A stretch of DNA of 64,000 nucleotides from JACMLD01 sp044223995 (GCA_044223995.1 JBGALE010000002.1:434001-498000); one strand, 5' to 3'; shown: positions 16,136-25,786, counted from the first letter of the stretch. The notes: generated by a model not told the origin, from the letters alone. Program-made: numbers and translations.

Positions 16136-19100
16136 ATGAAACCTTTACTGTCATTATTAATCGCTTCATGTATCCTGTCCCTGCAAGTTAACGCACAAAC
16201 CAATCCACTGTGGATGCGTTACCCGGCTATTTCACCCGATGGTAAATCGGTGGTGTTTGGATACAAGGGAGATTTGTTTAAAGTATCCTCTTCCGGCGGT
16301 ACTGCGGTTCCGCTGACACTGCACGAGGCACATGAATATATGCCCGTATGGAGCCATGATGGTAAGTGGATCGCTTTTGCAAGCGACCGTTACGGCAATT
16401 TTGATGTATTCATCATGCCCTCTGAAGGTGGCGAAGCAACGAGGTTAACGTTCAATTCAGCAAATGACGTCCCCTACGATTTTTCTGCGGACAATAAATA
16501 TGTTTTGTTTGGCAGTGGTAGAAACGATGTTAGCACCAGCGTTCGTTTTCCACAGCGTGCCTTGTTCCAGAAATTATACCAGGTACCTGTAAAAGGCGGG
16601 AGAAGCCTGCTGGTATCCACCGCGGGAATGGATGTGGCCCATGTAAACAGTAAAGGAACACAAATCGTTTTCCAGGACAGGAAAGGATATGAAGATCCAT
16701 GGCGCAAGCACCATACGTCATCAGTGACAAGAGATATCTGGATTTATGATTTGGCAAAACAGGATTACCGCCAGCTCAGTGGTTTTGCAGGAGAAGATCG
16801 CGAACCTGTTTTTTCCAGCGATGATCAGTTCGTCTACTACCTCAGCGAGAAGAACGGCTCTCAAAATATTTTCAAAACACCTGTGATGAACAAAATGGCA
16901 GAGATGCAACTGACATCTTTCCAGGATCATCCAGTTCGTCATCTCAGTCGTTCTGGTGATAATACACTTTGTTTTACCTACAATGGTGAAATATATACGA
17001 TGAAAGACGGTGGCAAACCAGAAAAACTGAATGTGGCCATAGCTGCAGATTTCCGCGGGAACACAGAAAAAATAGTACCCATCAATACAGGCGCTACGGA
17101 AATGTCTTTATCGCCCAATGGAAAAGAAATTGCATTCGTGGTGCGCGGTGAAATATTCGTAACCAGTGTGGAAGGCGGTATTACCAAACGCATTACCAAT
17201 ACCCCGCAGCAGGAACGCATGATTGCTTTTTCAAATGATGGCCGCAGTATTTATTATGCAGCAGAGCGCGGCAATAGCTGGGACATTTTGAAATCAAGCA
17301 TTGCAAGAAAGGAAGAACCTTATTTCTATGCCTCAACTGTTTTGAACGAAGAACCCATTGTAGCAACGGAAAAAGAAGAGTTTGAGCCGGTACTTTCTCC
17401 CGACGGAAAAGAAATCGCTTACCTGGAAGACAGGAATGTATTGAAAGTATATAATCTCCAAAATAAAACATCCCGTGTCATTATACCCGCAGGACAAAAC
17501 TTTAGTTATGCCGACGGCGACCAGTTTTATACATGGAGCCCCGACAGCAAATGGTTAGTAGCGCGCAGCAGCAAGGGAAGATATGCCGCTTCAGAATTAT
17601 TGCTGTTTAAAGCCGATGGTTCAGATAAAGATGGAACCGATTTAACCCATAGTGGATTTGGAGATGGTAATGCAGAATGGGCCTTAAATGGCAAAGCACT
17701 GTTATGGACGAGCGATAAAGAAGGAAAAAAACCGCTTGCTTACCAGGGTGCCCGCGAAGTAGATGTATACGCCATGTTCTTCGATAAAGACGTGTATGAT
17801 CGTTTCAAACTGAGTAAGGAAGATGCTGCGTTGGCAAAAGAAAAAGAAGACAAAGAGGCAAAGGAGAAAAAAGATACCGCTGTTAAAAAAGAGCCCTGGA
17901 ACCCCAACCTGGCGGATATCGACAACAGGAAAGTAAAACTGACGATCAATTCAGCCAATCTTTCATCGTTTGAATTATCTGCCAATGGAGAAAAATTATA
18001 TTACCTGGCCCGCTATGAGAAAGGATATGATCTCTGGGTAACAGACACCCGTACGCGCGAAACAAAAATACTTGCCAAGCTGGAAGGCGGTGCTGGTGGA
18101 ATGGATTTGAGCAAAGACGGTAAATCTTTATTTGTACTGGCCGACGGACGAATCATAAAAGTAGATGCGGATTTAGGAAAAGTTACACCAGTAACCATCA
18201 ATGGTGAAATGGTGCTAAATACAAATGGTGAAAGGGCTTACATATTTGAACATGCCTGGCGCCAGGTAAAAGAAAAATTTTATGACCCAAAACTGCATGG
18301 TGTGAAATGGGAAGATCTTAAAAAGGACTATGCACGGTTTCTTCCGCATATCAATAACAATTACGATTTCCAGGAACTGCTGAGTGAAATATTGGGTGAA
18401 TTAAATGGCTCGCATACAGGAGGCCGATATGCTCCACCACAGGTAAATACCGATGCTACCGCTTCACTGGGTATTTTCTATGATGAATCAGTTGGAGGAA
18501 ATGGGTTGAAAGTAATGGAAATTATTCCTGGTGGCCCGCTGGACAATGGGCAAAGCAAAATAAAAGCGGGCAATATTATAGAAAAAATAGACGGGGAAGC
18601 GATTACCGATGATATTGACTGGAGCAAATTACTCAACAGGAAAGCCGGTAAGCTTACTTTGTTAAGCGCATATGACCCCGCTACCAAACAACGCTGGGAC
18701 GAAACCGTAAAACCCATCACATTTGGAGAAGAAACTGCTTTGCTGTACAAACGCTGGGTAAACACCATGCAGGCAATGGTGGATAAACTGAGTGGTGGAA
18801 AAATAGGTTATGTGCACATACAAGGTATGAATGATGGCAGTTACAGGACGGTATACGATGAAGTATTGGGAAAAAATGTCAACAAAGATGCATTGATAGT
18901 TGATACCCGTTTCAACGGCGGCGGTTGGCTGCACGATGATTTGGTTACATTTTTTGGTGGCGAAGAATACCTCAAGTTTGCACCTTATGGTTTCAAGGCA
19001 TCCGGCGGCGAACCGCTGAACAAATGGACAAAACCCAGTTGTGTGCTGATGAGCGAAAGCAATTACAGCGATGCGTTTATTTTTCCCTACGCTTACAAAT

Positions 19101-19375
19101 CAAAAAATATCGGGAAACTAATCGGTATGCCGGTACCCGGCACCGGAACGGCTGTATGGTGGGAAACACAAATCGATCCGACACTGGTATTTGGTATACC
19201 GATGATAGCTACTATTGGTAAAGAAAACCGGCCAACAGAAAACCTGCAGCTTGAACCTGATATCAAAGTGCCGAATGAATACAAGTATGTACTGAATGGA
19301 AAAGATCAGCAATTGGAAGCTGCAGTAAAAGAAATGCTGGATGAAATAAAAGACAAACCGAAAAAAGGTTTTTAA
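16136..19375 (+). CDS. Tricorn-like S41 protease with beta-propellers and PDZ domain
   Basis: A 1079-residue exported protease. A signal peptide (MKPLLSLLIASCILSLQVNA) is followed by two WD40/TolB-like beta-propellers (about 30-560 and 600-690), a core domain beginning near residue 705 (HAWRQVKEKFYDP), a PDZ domain near 790-830 (PGGPLDNGQSKIKAGN) and an S41 peptidase domain. Catalytic candidates are His760 in GELNGSHTGG and Ser978 in SNYSDAF, with the conserved DTRFNGGG segment between them. The lysine/glutamate-rich linker near 565-590 is probably flexible. It likely degrades peptides in the periplasm, as tricorn does in archaea. The gene is followed by a strong bidirectional terminator. Confidence 0.93.
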   Translation: MKPLLSLLIASCILSLQVNAQTNPLWMRYPAISPDGKSVVFGYKGDLFKVSSSGGTAVPLTLHEAHEYMPVWSHDGKWIAFASDRYGNFDVFIMPSEGGEATRLTFNSANDVPYDFSADNKYVLFGSGRNDVSTSVRFPQRALFQKLYQVPVKGGRSLLVSTAGMDVAHVNSKGTQIVFQDRKGYEDPWRKHHTSSVTRDIWIYDLAKQDYRQLSGFAGEDREPVFSSDDQFVYYLSEKNGSQNIFKTPVMNKMAEMQLTSFQDHPVRHLSRSGDNTLCFTYNGEIYTMKDGGKPEKLNVAIAADFRGNTEKIVPINTGATEMSLSPNGKEIAFVVRGEIFVTSVEGGITKRITNTPQQERMIAFSNDGRSIYYAAERGNSWDILKSSIARKEEPYFYASTVLNEEPIVATEKEEFEPVLSPDGKEIAYLEDRNVLKVYNLQNKTSRVIIPAGQNFSYADGDQFYTWSPDSKWLVARSSKGRYAASELLLFKADGSDKDGTDLTHSGFGDGNAEWALNGKALLWTSDKEGKKPLAYQGAREVDVYAMFFDKDVYDRFKLSKEDAALAKEKEDKEAKEKKDTAVKKEPWNPNLADIDNRKVKLTINSANLSSFELSANGEKLYYLARYEKGYDLWVTDTRTRETKILAKLEGGAGGMDLSKDGKSLFVLADGRIIKVDADLGKVTPVTINGEMVLNTNGERAYIFEHAWRQVKEKFYDPKLHGVKWEDLKKDYARFLPHINNNYDFQELLSEILGELNGSHTGGRYAPPQVNTDATASLGIFYDESVGGNGLKVMEIIPGGPLDNGQSKIKAGNIIEKIDGEAITDDIDWSKLLNRKAGKLTLLSAYDPATKQRWDETVKPITFGEETALLYKRWVNTMQAMVDKLSGGKIGYVHIQGMNDGSYRTVYDEVLGKNVNKDALIVDTRFNGGGWLHDDLVTFFGGEEYLKFAPYGFKASGGEPLNKWTKPSCVLMSESNYSDAFIFPYAYKSKNIGKLIGMPVPGTGTAVWWETQIDPTLVFGIPMIATIGKENRPTENLQLEPDIKVPNEYKYVLNGKDQQLEAAVKEMLDEIKDKPKKGF

Positions 19376-19395
19376 AATACAAAACATAACAAATC

Positions 19396-19424
19396 AAAAA
19401 TGGCTGCCAATGGCAGCCATTTTT
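19396..19424. terminator. Bidirectional terminator
   Basis: AAAAATGGCTGCC and GGCAGCCATTTTT form a near-perfect stem with A and T tracts on both sides. It lies between the convergent protease gene and the 157-residue gene and can serve both. Confidence 0.88.
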
Positions 19425-19446
19425 ATTATTAACGCAAGCAGGTAAA

Positions 19447-19920
19447 TTACACAGCTACGATCATTGTATTAGTCACCTCAGGATAAGGGATAGCAATACA
19501 TTGCAGCAATTTCTCTTCCAGCAGATCAGCAAATGTTGTAAAATAAGCAATCACATCTTCGCGGGCATTTCTTTTCAGCCACCGGAAACCGCCCGGTAAA
19601 TGTTTTAAAACTTCCCTGTCTTCCAGGTATTCGATATTGTGTATATCAGTTGGCGTAAGGCCAATTTGTTCCAGTTTGCTCATCAAAAGTAGTAGTGGCG
19701 CACCGGAGACTTCACATTTTCCTTCGGCAATTTCTGTCCATTCTCCAATACCAGTATGCGCATAAGTGATAATCTCTGCTTCAGATAGTTGCGTTACTAC
19801 CTGCAGCAGGTTGCCGCAATTGCAGGCGCCATGATTACCCCATGCATAATGCACACCTCCTGCGAGACGGTCGGCCGTTGTACGCAGCGCATCTATTAAA
19901 GCCGGATTGGGAAATGCCAT
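19447..19920 (-). CDS. Conserved protein of unknown function
   Basis: A 157-residue soluble protein without a signal peptide. A CNCGN motif (residues about 33-37, in GNHGACNCGNLLQVV) could bind a metal, and KCEVSG adds a further cysteine. The rest is mainly helical with an acidic, leucine-rich C-terminal half (EDREVLKHLPGGFRWLKRN). I do not recognise a characterised family. It is a single gene between a shared terminator and the divergent secreted protein. Confidence 0.75.
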   Translation of the reverse strand: MAFPNPALIDALRTTADRLAGGVHYAWGNHGACNCGNLLQVVTQLSEAEIITYAHTGIGEWTEIAEGKCEVSGAPLLLLMSKLEQIGLTPTDIHNIEYLEDREVLKHLPGGFRWLKRNAREDVIAYFTTFADLLEEKLLQCIAIPYPEVTNTMIVAV

Positions 19921-20060
19921 GATCTAATTTCTGATAAAAACAAGTAAAAAAGTCAATTTGTTGAAACATTTAACGGCCCCATTTTTGTATAATCGTTAAA
20001 AGAAATACAAAGCAAAATATAGGAATCCAAAATCCGTTTTTACCCTTTAAAACTACACGA

Positions 20061-21116
20061 TTGAAATCGACCACCGTAAAACTACTGACATATATCCTGT
20101 CTTTTCTCCTGGCAGCCATTGGCACAAATGCACAACAGATTACTGGCATTTGGAAAGGGAAAGTAAAATCTACCAATATAGAATTGAAAATCGTGAAGTC
20201 CGGGGACAGTCTTACCGGCAGCGCATACTATTACCAGTCAAAAAATAATTTTCGTCATTACAGCATCCGCGGATATTTTGATGCTGCATCCAATGATGTT
20301 ATCTGGTGGGACGATGTATTGCTGGAAGGCAAAGGTGCAATGGCAAACGGCAATGCAGGTGAGCCATTGCTGAGTGCTGCAGATTTTAATTGTCCCGGTG
20401 AGGATAAAATGTTGCTGGATGGAAACAGTTCTGAACGCGACAACAAGGACAATATAAAAGGTCCTGTACATTTACAGAAAGTAACCACCAGTATTTTTCC
20501 AGATGAATGGGATTGGGTAATTGACAACTACACGGCAGGTGCAAATGACCCAAATGTTATTGACAGTGTTACACAATTGGTGGCAGGGCCAAGATATTAT
20601 CCGGAAGAAAAACTGCCGGAAGCAGTTGCGATCAACGGGCAGCGCGCAACAAAAAAAGATATACCTGTTATAAAATCACCCACTACGCCGCGGGAGGCCG
20701 CGCCCGTCGTGAAGAAGATGGGCACCAATGAAGAAAAATTTACCAGCAGGCAGAATAAATTACAAATGGTGATACCGGTAACCGCTTCTACTATCGAACT
20801 CCGGTTTTATGATAATGCAGCCATCGACGGCGATTCCATCGCAATATTTCTGAATGGTAAAGTAGTACGTGAACATATTTTGCTGGGAGGAGAACCCCAA
20901 ATAATTAAAATCAACGCAGACGACCTGCAGGATGACAATGAATTGGTCATGGTTGCGGAAAATCTCGGCAGCATTCCACCCAATACTTCCTATCTCGTCG
21001 CCATCGTGGGAAAAAAACAATATGAAGCAAGGTTGTTTGCCGACGAAGGTACAAGTGCATTGATACGTCTTGTGAAGCCTCAGGGCAAGTCGTCCTTTAC
21101 GCGCGACCTACCCTGA
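20061..21116 (+). CDS. Secreted protein whose C-terminus is encoded by a REP hairpin
   Basis: A 351-residue exported protein of unknown function. It starts at TTG (20061), since no in-frame ATG exists upstream and the signal peptide (MKSTTVKLLTYILSFLLAAI, then GTNA) begins there. The first domain looks lipocalin-like (ITGIWKGKVKST...GDSLTGSAYYYQS), a proline-rich linker follows (about 190-225), and a beta-rich C-terminal domain (ELRFYDNAAIDGDSIAIFLNGK) ends in SALIRLVKP. The last residues, PQGKSSFTRDLP, are encoded inside the REP hairpin at 21077-21119, so the natural stop was probably displaced by REP insertion (inference). The gene overlaps the convergent RAYT gene by 37 bases. Confidence 0.8.
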   Translation: MKSTTVKLLTYILSFLLAAIGTNAQQITGIWKGKVKSTNIELKIVKSGDSLTGSAYYYQSKNNFRHYSIRGYFDAASNDVIWWDDVLLEGKGAMANGNAGEPLLSAADFNCPGEDKMLLDGNSSERDNKDNIKGPVHLQKVTTSIFPDEWDWVIDNYTAGANDPNVIDSVTQLVAGPRYYPEEKLPEAVAINGQRATKKDIPVIKSPTTPREAAPVVKKMGTNEEKFTSRQNKLQMVIPVTASTIELRFYDNAAIDGDSIAIFLNGKVVREHILLGGEPQIIKINADDLQDDNELVMVAENLGSIPPNTSYLVAIVGKKQYEARLFADEGTSALIRLVKPQGKSSFTRDLP

Positions 21117-21119
21117 GGC
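21077..21119. repeat. REP-like hairpin, downstream copy
   Basis: GCCTCAGGG (21077-21085) and CCCTGAGGC (21111-21119) are perfect inverted arms, with an inner GTCG/CGAC pair (21089-21092 and 21104-21107). The central 31 bases (21083-21113) match the core of the hairpin at 21802-21832 at 25 of 31 positions. It sits at the 3-prime end of the RAYT gene and inside the end of the convergent secreted-protein gene. Confidence 0.8.
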
Positions 21120-21751
21120 ATATAGTCTTCATGTAATTCAATTAGCTTTTTTCTGCCCCCAAAAAAATCAATTACACCGCTGATATTTACAAAGGATGGG
21201 TTTCCCAATACAATATCTTGATAAGATGAAAAAGAATAAAATCTAAAATCTTTTATTAAACCATGCCGCTGCGGGTTAGCATGTACATAGATAATAGCCT
21301 GTTGTAAATGCGCCTCATCTTTTATCAATGATCTTCTGAAAGGAGACTGAAATAATCCCCCTGCCCTCTTAAAGAACTTGTTATACGAATTTGTGTAAGA
21401 AACCATAAATCTGCCGAACTGCCGTTCCATTAATTCATTGAAACGTTTTTCATTGTCTATCTCCGTAATCCATCTTTTCATACTTATAGTTCTATCCGCC
21501 TCAGGAAGCAAATTAATTGCAGGTTCAATGTCAGTAGCAGATCTGACTTTTATAATCATATGTGCATGATTATCCAACAGGCACCATGCCCAACAATCAA
21601 TATACTGAGAAAGAAAAAAGGTAAATCGCCGAAGAAAGTAATGTTTATTCTCGTTGGTTTTGAATAGAAGTAAGTCACCGTGACATTTAAACACAAGATG
21701 GTAGTGACTGTCAAAATAAAATGGCGCTTTGTACTCCACAGGGACGGGCAT
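21080..21751 (-). CDS. REP-associated tyrosine transposase (RAYT)
   Basis: A 223-residue HUH-superfamily single-strand transposase of the IS200-like Y1 group. The HUH pair is His-Ala-His in LDNHAHMIIKV, and the candidate catalytic tyrosine is in AIIYVHANPQRHGL, near GGLFQSPFRRSLI, a combination typical of RAYTs. Such proteins move or maintain REP hairpins; they are usually single-copy domesticated genes rather than free insertion sequences. Hairpins of the expected type flank it at 21077-21119 and 21797-21837. Its C-terminus (MPQGRSRVKDDLP) is encoded within the downstream hairpin and ends in DLP like the convergent protein. Confidence 0.9.
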   Translation of the reverse strand: MPVPVEYKAPFYFDSHYHLVFKCHGDLLLFKTNENKHYFLRRFTFFLSQYIDCWAWCLLDNHAHMIIKVRSATDIEPAINLLPEADRTISMKRWITEIDNEKRFNELMERQFGRFMVSYTNSYNKFFKRAGGLFQSPFRRSLIKDEAHLQQAIIYVHANPQRHGLIKDFRFYSFSSYQDIVLGNPSFVNISGVIDFFGGRKKLIELHEDYMPQGRSRVKDDLP

Positions 21752-21796
21752 AAGAGAAAGTTTATTATTAAGATAACAAACTTTTATGAAGTAAGC

Positions 21797-21837
21797 AGGT
21801 TGGGTAGGTCGCCCTTCAAGGGCGACCTACCCAACCT
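21797..21837. repeat. REP-like 41-bp perfect palindrome, upstream copy
   Basis: Two 20-bp perfect inverted arms (21797-21816 and 21818-21837) surround a single C. The 31-base core 21802-21832 matches that of the downstream hairpin at 25 of 31 positions, while the outer stem is different but still fully paired. It lies 45 bases upstream of the RAYT start and 4 bases beyond the leuS stop, so it may also act as a 3-prime hairpin for leuS. Confidence 0.85.
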
Positions 21838-21841
21838 AGTT

Positions 21842-24601
21842 TTATACGACTACATTCACCATCTTGCCCTTGACGAAAATGATTTTTTTGTGCGGCTTGC
21901 CTTCGAGCCATTTTTGTACAATGTCATTGTCCAGCACTATTTGTTCTACTTCAGGCTGCGAAGCATCCAGTGCGATATTGATATTAGTTCGCACTTTCCC
22001 GTTGATTGAAACGGGGTATTCCTTCGAAGACTCTTTTACATATTTTTCTTCAAAAATCGGGAATCTCGCATCAAGGATACTTCCTTTGTTACCCAATACC
22101 GACCACAATTCTTCGCTGATATGCGGAGCAAAGGGCGTTAACAGTATCAGCACTTGTTCGAGTATCGCTTTCTTATGACATTTAATATCCAACAGCTCAT
22201 TAATGCAAATCATAAAAGTGCTCACACCTGTATTGAAAGAAAACCGTTCCGTATCTTCTTCAATCTTTCTTATCGTTCGGTGAAGTATCTTTAATTCTGC
22301 TGCCGTTGGCTGTTCTTCATTCCATACTTTTCCTTTTAGTTCGTCAAAAAACATGCGCCACAATTTTTTCAGGAAACGGTGAACACCTTCGATACCCTTT
22401 GTATCCCATGGCTTGCTCATCTCCACCGGGCCGAGGAACATTTCATACATGCGAAAAGTATCGGCACCGTATTTATTAACAAGATCATCCGGGTTCACCG
22501 TATTATACAAACGCTTACTCATTTTTTCAGTGAGCGTGCCACAGATATACTTTCCATCTTCCAGTAAAAATTCAGCATTGGCGTATTCATCCCTCCATTT
22601 CTTAAAAGCTTCAGTATCCAGTTCCACGCCATCCACGATATTTACATCCACATGGATCTGATCTGTTTCATATTGATCCTTCAATCCCAGTGAAACAAAT
22701 TGCTGTGTGCCACGGATGCGGTACACAAATCTCGAAGAGCCCTGTATCATCCCCTGGTTTACCAGTTTTTTATAGGGTTCATCATGACCAATATATCCCA
22801 AATCATACAATGCTTTTGTCCACATGCGGCTGTACAGTAAATGCCCCACCGCGTGTTCCGTACCACCAATGTATAAATCCACCTGTCCCCAGTAGTCACT
22901 CACCTTGCGGTTGCAGAATTCTTTGTCGTTGTGTGGATCCATATAACGCAAAAAATACCAGGATGAACCGGCATAACCGGGCATCGTATTCGTTTCCAGT
23001 TCACGCGCCACCCACTCAGGGATATTGGCCAGCGGGCCTTCACCATCCGGACCGGGTTTATAACTATCAACATGTGGCAATTCGAGCGGTAAATCTTTTT
23101 CATCCAGTGGATAGGCAATACCATTTTTCCAGCGAACCGGGAATGGCTCACCCCAGTAACGCTGGCGGCTAAACGCTGCATCGCGCATGCGGTAATTCAC
23201 TTTTGCTGTACCAATCCCCATTTCCTCCAGTTTCCTGTTTACAATTCCAATGGCATCTTTCATGATGCTGCCATCCAGGAATCCACTATTGGACAATACC
23301 GCATCCTTGGTGGGGTTTGCTTCTTCCCCATTGAAATGTGTACCGATGATATTGGTAATGGGAATATTGAAATGCTTTGCAAATTTAAAATCGCGTTCAT
23401 CTCCACAGGGAACCGCCATGATGGCGCCGGTTCCATAACCTGCCAGTACGTACTCTGATATCCAGATAGGAATTTCTTTACCATCAAACGGATTGATCGC
23501 ATAAGCACCGGTGAAACAGCCGCTGATTTTTTTCTCTGCCATTCGTTCCCTTTCGCTCCGGCTCTTTACATATTCCAGGTATTCATCAACAGCCTTCGCC
23601 TGTGCTGCAGATTTCAATCCTTCCACCATCTCCAGTTCGGGTGCGATGACCATAAAATCAACGCCAAATATGGTATCAGGCCTTGTTGTATATACGCGCA
23701 GTGATGAAACAGTATTTTTTTCACTCTTAACTGCAAAATCAATTTCAGCGCCATAACTTTTACCAATCCAGTTGGTCTGCATTTCCTTCATGGCATCACT
23801 GAATTCAACCTGCTCCAGTCCTTCCAGCAAACGGTCAGCGTACTCGGTAATGCGCAAGTACCACTGCCTCAGTTTTTTCTTCACTACCGGGTATCCGCCC
23901 CTCTCACTGACACCATTTATCACTTCGTCATTGGCCAGTACGGTGCCCAATGCTTCGCACCAGTTTACTTCTCCATAACCACAATACGACAACCGGTAAT
24001 CCATTAAAATATCCTGCTGTCTTTTTTCATCAAAAGATTTCCATTCATTTGCTGTAAACTGAAGAGATGTATCGCCGGGGCAGGAAAAGGATTTATTGCC
24101 TTCCTTCTCAAAAGCATTAATCAATACAGCAATAGGCTCGGCTTTCTTTTTGGAACGGTTAAAAAAACTATTGAACAACTGCAGAAAAATCCACTGCGTC
24201 CATTTGTAATAGGAAGGATCGGAAGTTTTTACCTCCCTGTTCCAGTCGAAGCTAAAGCCAATATTGTCGAGCTGCTTCCTGAAATTGCTGATATTTTGAT
24301 CGGTACTCACGGCAGGGTGTACGCCGTGTTCGATGGCGTATTGCTCTGCAGGTAAACCAAAAGCATCATAGCCCATGGGATGAAGCACATTAAATCCTTT
24401 CAGTCTTTTAAACCTGCTGTAAATATCACTGGCAATATATCCCAGCGGGTGACCGACATGCAATCCTACACCACTGGGGTAAGGGAACATATCCAGCACA
24501 TAACACTTGGGTTTGGTGCTGTTATTGCTCACTGTATAGGCGCCGGAGTCGATCCATTGCTGCTTCCATTTCTTTTCTATCTGCCTGAAATTATATTCCA
24601 T
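21842..24601 (-). CDS. leuS: Leucyl-tRNA synthetase
   Basis: A 919-residue class I aminoacyl-tRNA synthetase that charges tRNA-Leu. The HIGH-type motif is HVGH in MFPYPSGVGLHVGHPLGY and the second signature is KMSKR in LTEKMSKRLYNTVNP. The editing (CP1) domain contains YTTRPDTIFGVDFMV, and the C-terminal anticodon-binding region ends in the KIIFVKGKMVNVVV strand typical of LeuRS. An insertion with a SKKKAEPIAVLINAFEKEGN segment before the tetracysteine-like region is usual in Bacteroidota. The ATG at 24601 (MEYNFRQIEKKW) is chosen over the extension starting at 24661. A -7-like TATTTTTG at 24832-24839 would give a leader of roughly 225 bases. Confidence 0.97.
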   Translation of the reverse strand: MEYNFRQIEKKWKQQWIDSGAYTVSNNSTKPKCYVLDMFPYPSGVGLHVGHPLGYIASDIYSRFKRLKGFNVLHPMGYDAFGLPAEQYAIEHGVHPAVSTDQNISNFRKQLDNIGFSFDWNREVKTSDPSYYKWTQWIFLQLFNSFFNRSKKKAEPIAVLINAFEKEGNKSFSCPGDTSLQFTANEWKSFDEKRQQDILMDYRLSYCGYGEVNWCEALGTVLANDEVINGVSERGGYPVVKKKLRQWYLRITEYADRLLEGLEQVEFSDAMKEMQTNWIGKSYGAEIDFAVKSEKNTVSSLRVYTTRPDTIFGVDFMVIAPELEMVEGLKSAAQAKAVDEYLEYVKSRSERERMAEKKISGCFTGAYAINPFDGKEIPIWISEYVLAGYGTGAIMAVPCGDERDFKFAKHFNIPITNIIGTHFNGEEANPTKDAVLSNSGFLDGSIMKDAIGIVNRKLEEMGIGTAKVNYRMRDAAFSRQRYWGEPFPVRWKNGIAYPLDEKDLPLELPHVDSYKPGPDGEGPLANIPEWVARELETNTMPGYAGSSWYFLRYMDPHNDKEFCNRKVSDYWGQVDLYIGGTEHAVGHLLYSRMWTKALYDLGYIGHDEPYKKLVNQGMIQGSSRFVYRIRGTQQFVSLGLKDQYETDQIHVDVNIVDGVELDTEAFKKWRDEYANAEFLLEDGKYICGTLTEKMSKRLYNTVNPDDLVNKYGADTFRMYEMFLGPVEMSKPWDTKGIEGVHRFLKKLWRMFFDELKGKVWNEEQPTAAELKILHRTIRKIEEDTERFSFNTGVSTFMICINELLDIKCHKKAILEQVLILLTPFAPHISEELWSVLGNKGSILDARFPIFEEKYVKESSKEYPVSINGKVRTNINIALDASQPEVEQIVLDNDIVQKWLEGKPHKKIIFVKGKMVNVVV

Positions 24602-24913
24602 GATGTATTTTACTAAGAGTCGTTTTATTGGTTTGAGGATTGAATCCACCACTGCCATCAACCCTGCGGTTATTTTAACTGCCGGCCTGGAAATGACCGG
24701 TTATCATTTATCCTGATTGAAATTTTGCCGGCTGGCCGATAAGTTGTGAAAGAAGACTTAAAAAACCTTGCTCCCGCCAACTATGTTCCCTTCGTCAAAA
24801 TAATAGCCAAATGCAATCGTTAGATGGGCAACAAAAATACAGATTTGCAGCAGTAAATCCGCTATTTTTGCCCGTCTCAACCGCATTACTTACCCATAAA
24901 AAACTAAGTGCTC
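24602..24913. promoter_or_regulatory. Divergent promoter region between leuS and ftsX
   Basis: No gene is visible in these 312 bases. TATTTTTG elements occur on each strand, at 24863-24870 for ftsX and at 24839-24832 for leuS, so the region probably holds two divergent promoters. I see no riboswitch or T-box-like structure in the long leuS leader. Confidence 0.5.
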
Positions 24914-25786
24914 ATGGTGCAAACTGGAAAAACCTTTGGCAAGCGTTCCCAACCCTCCTATTTCATGGCCATACTGGGTGTATCACTCATCCTTATTATG
25001 CTGGGCGTACTGGGCTGGCTGGTTATCAATGCCAATAAACTGGGACAATATTTCAAGGAAAATGTGGAAGTGCGTGTATACGTGCGGGAAAATGTTTCAG
25101 CCAAGGACAGTTCAGACCTTGTTCAATTCATCAACAGCCGCCCTTATGTAAAGACTTCGGAATATATGACCAAGGACCTGGCGAAGAAAAAATACCTCGA
25201 GGACGGGAACAGCGATTGGGTGGGAGTTTTACAAAACAATCCCCTGCCTGCCAGTGTCAATTTTAAAGTACGCAGCCAATATGCAGTGACTGATTCCCTG
25301 CAAAAAATCCAGGCCGACCTAACCCAGTTTATTGCCGTGAGTGATGTGCAATACCCACAGTCGCTGGTAAGCAACCTGAATAATATTATCCGTAAAATAA
25401 GTATCATTCTGCTCGTGGTGGCCGTGGTGATTTCAATACTCGTCATCGTGCTCATCGATAATACCATCCGGCTGGCCATGTTCAGCAACCGTTTTCTTAT
25501 TAAGACCATGCAAATGGTCGGCGCCACACGTGGCTTTATTGCCAAGCCCATGAATATGCGGGCCATCATCAATGGGGCCCTGAGCGGCCTGATAGCCGTG
25601 GTGGCGATATTCCTGGTGGTGGTATCTGCCGAAAAATGGCTCCCGGAAATCAAAGCCCTGCGGGATTATACGCTGCTGTCCGTGTTGTTTATTGCCATCA
25701 TCCTGCTGGGTATTGGCATCTCCCTGGTAAGTACCCACAGAAGCGTTATCAAATATTTAAAAATGAAACTGGACGACCTGTATTAA
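24914..25786 (+). CDS. ftsX: Cell-division permease FtsX
   Basis: A 290-residue FtsX protein, which works with the ATPase FtsE at the divisome to activate peptidoglycan hydrolases. The topology is classical: one N-terminal membrane helix (residues about 16-37), a periplasmic domain (about 45-150, with EVRVYVRENVSAKDSSDLVQ), then three C-terminal helices with the conserved LIDNTIRLAMFSNRFLIKTMQMVGATRGFI segment. FtsE is not encoded in the window. The next two genes (DUF3098 and uppP) form an envelope cluster commonly seen in Bacteroidota. The ATG at 24914 is taken over a GTG two codons earlier. Confidence 0.93.
   Translation: MVQTGKTFGKRSQPSYFMAILGVSLILIMLGVLGWLVINANKLGQYFKENVEVRVYVRENVSAKDSSDLVQFINSRPYVKTSEYMTKDLAKKKYLEDGNSDWVGVLQNNPLPASVNFKVRSQYAVTDSLQKIQADLTQFIAVSDVQYPQSLVSNLNNIIRKISIILLVVAVVISILVIVLIDNTIRLAMFSNRFLIKTMQMVGATRGFIAKPMNMRAIINGALSGLIAVVAIFLVVVSAEKWLPEIKALRDYTLLSVLFIAIILLGIGISLVSTHRSVIKYLKMKLDDLY

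Noticed and set aside
21797..21837. The 41-bp palindrome as a simple leuS terminator
   Set aside because: It does lie right after leuS, but the 25 of 31 core match to the hairpin beyond the RAYT and the lack of a clear T-run favour a REP element; a secondary 3-prime role remains possible.
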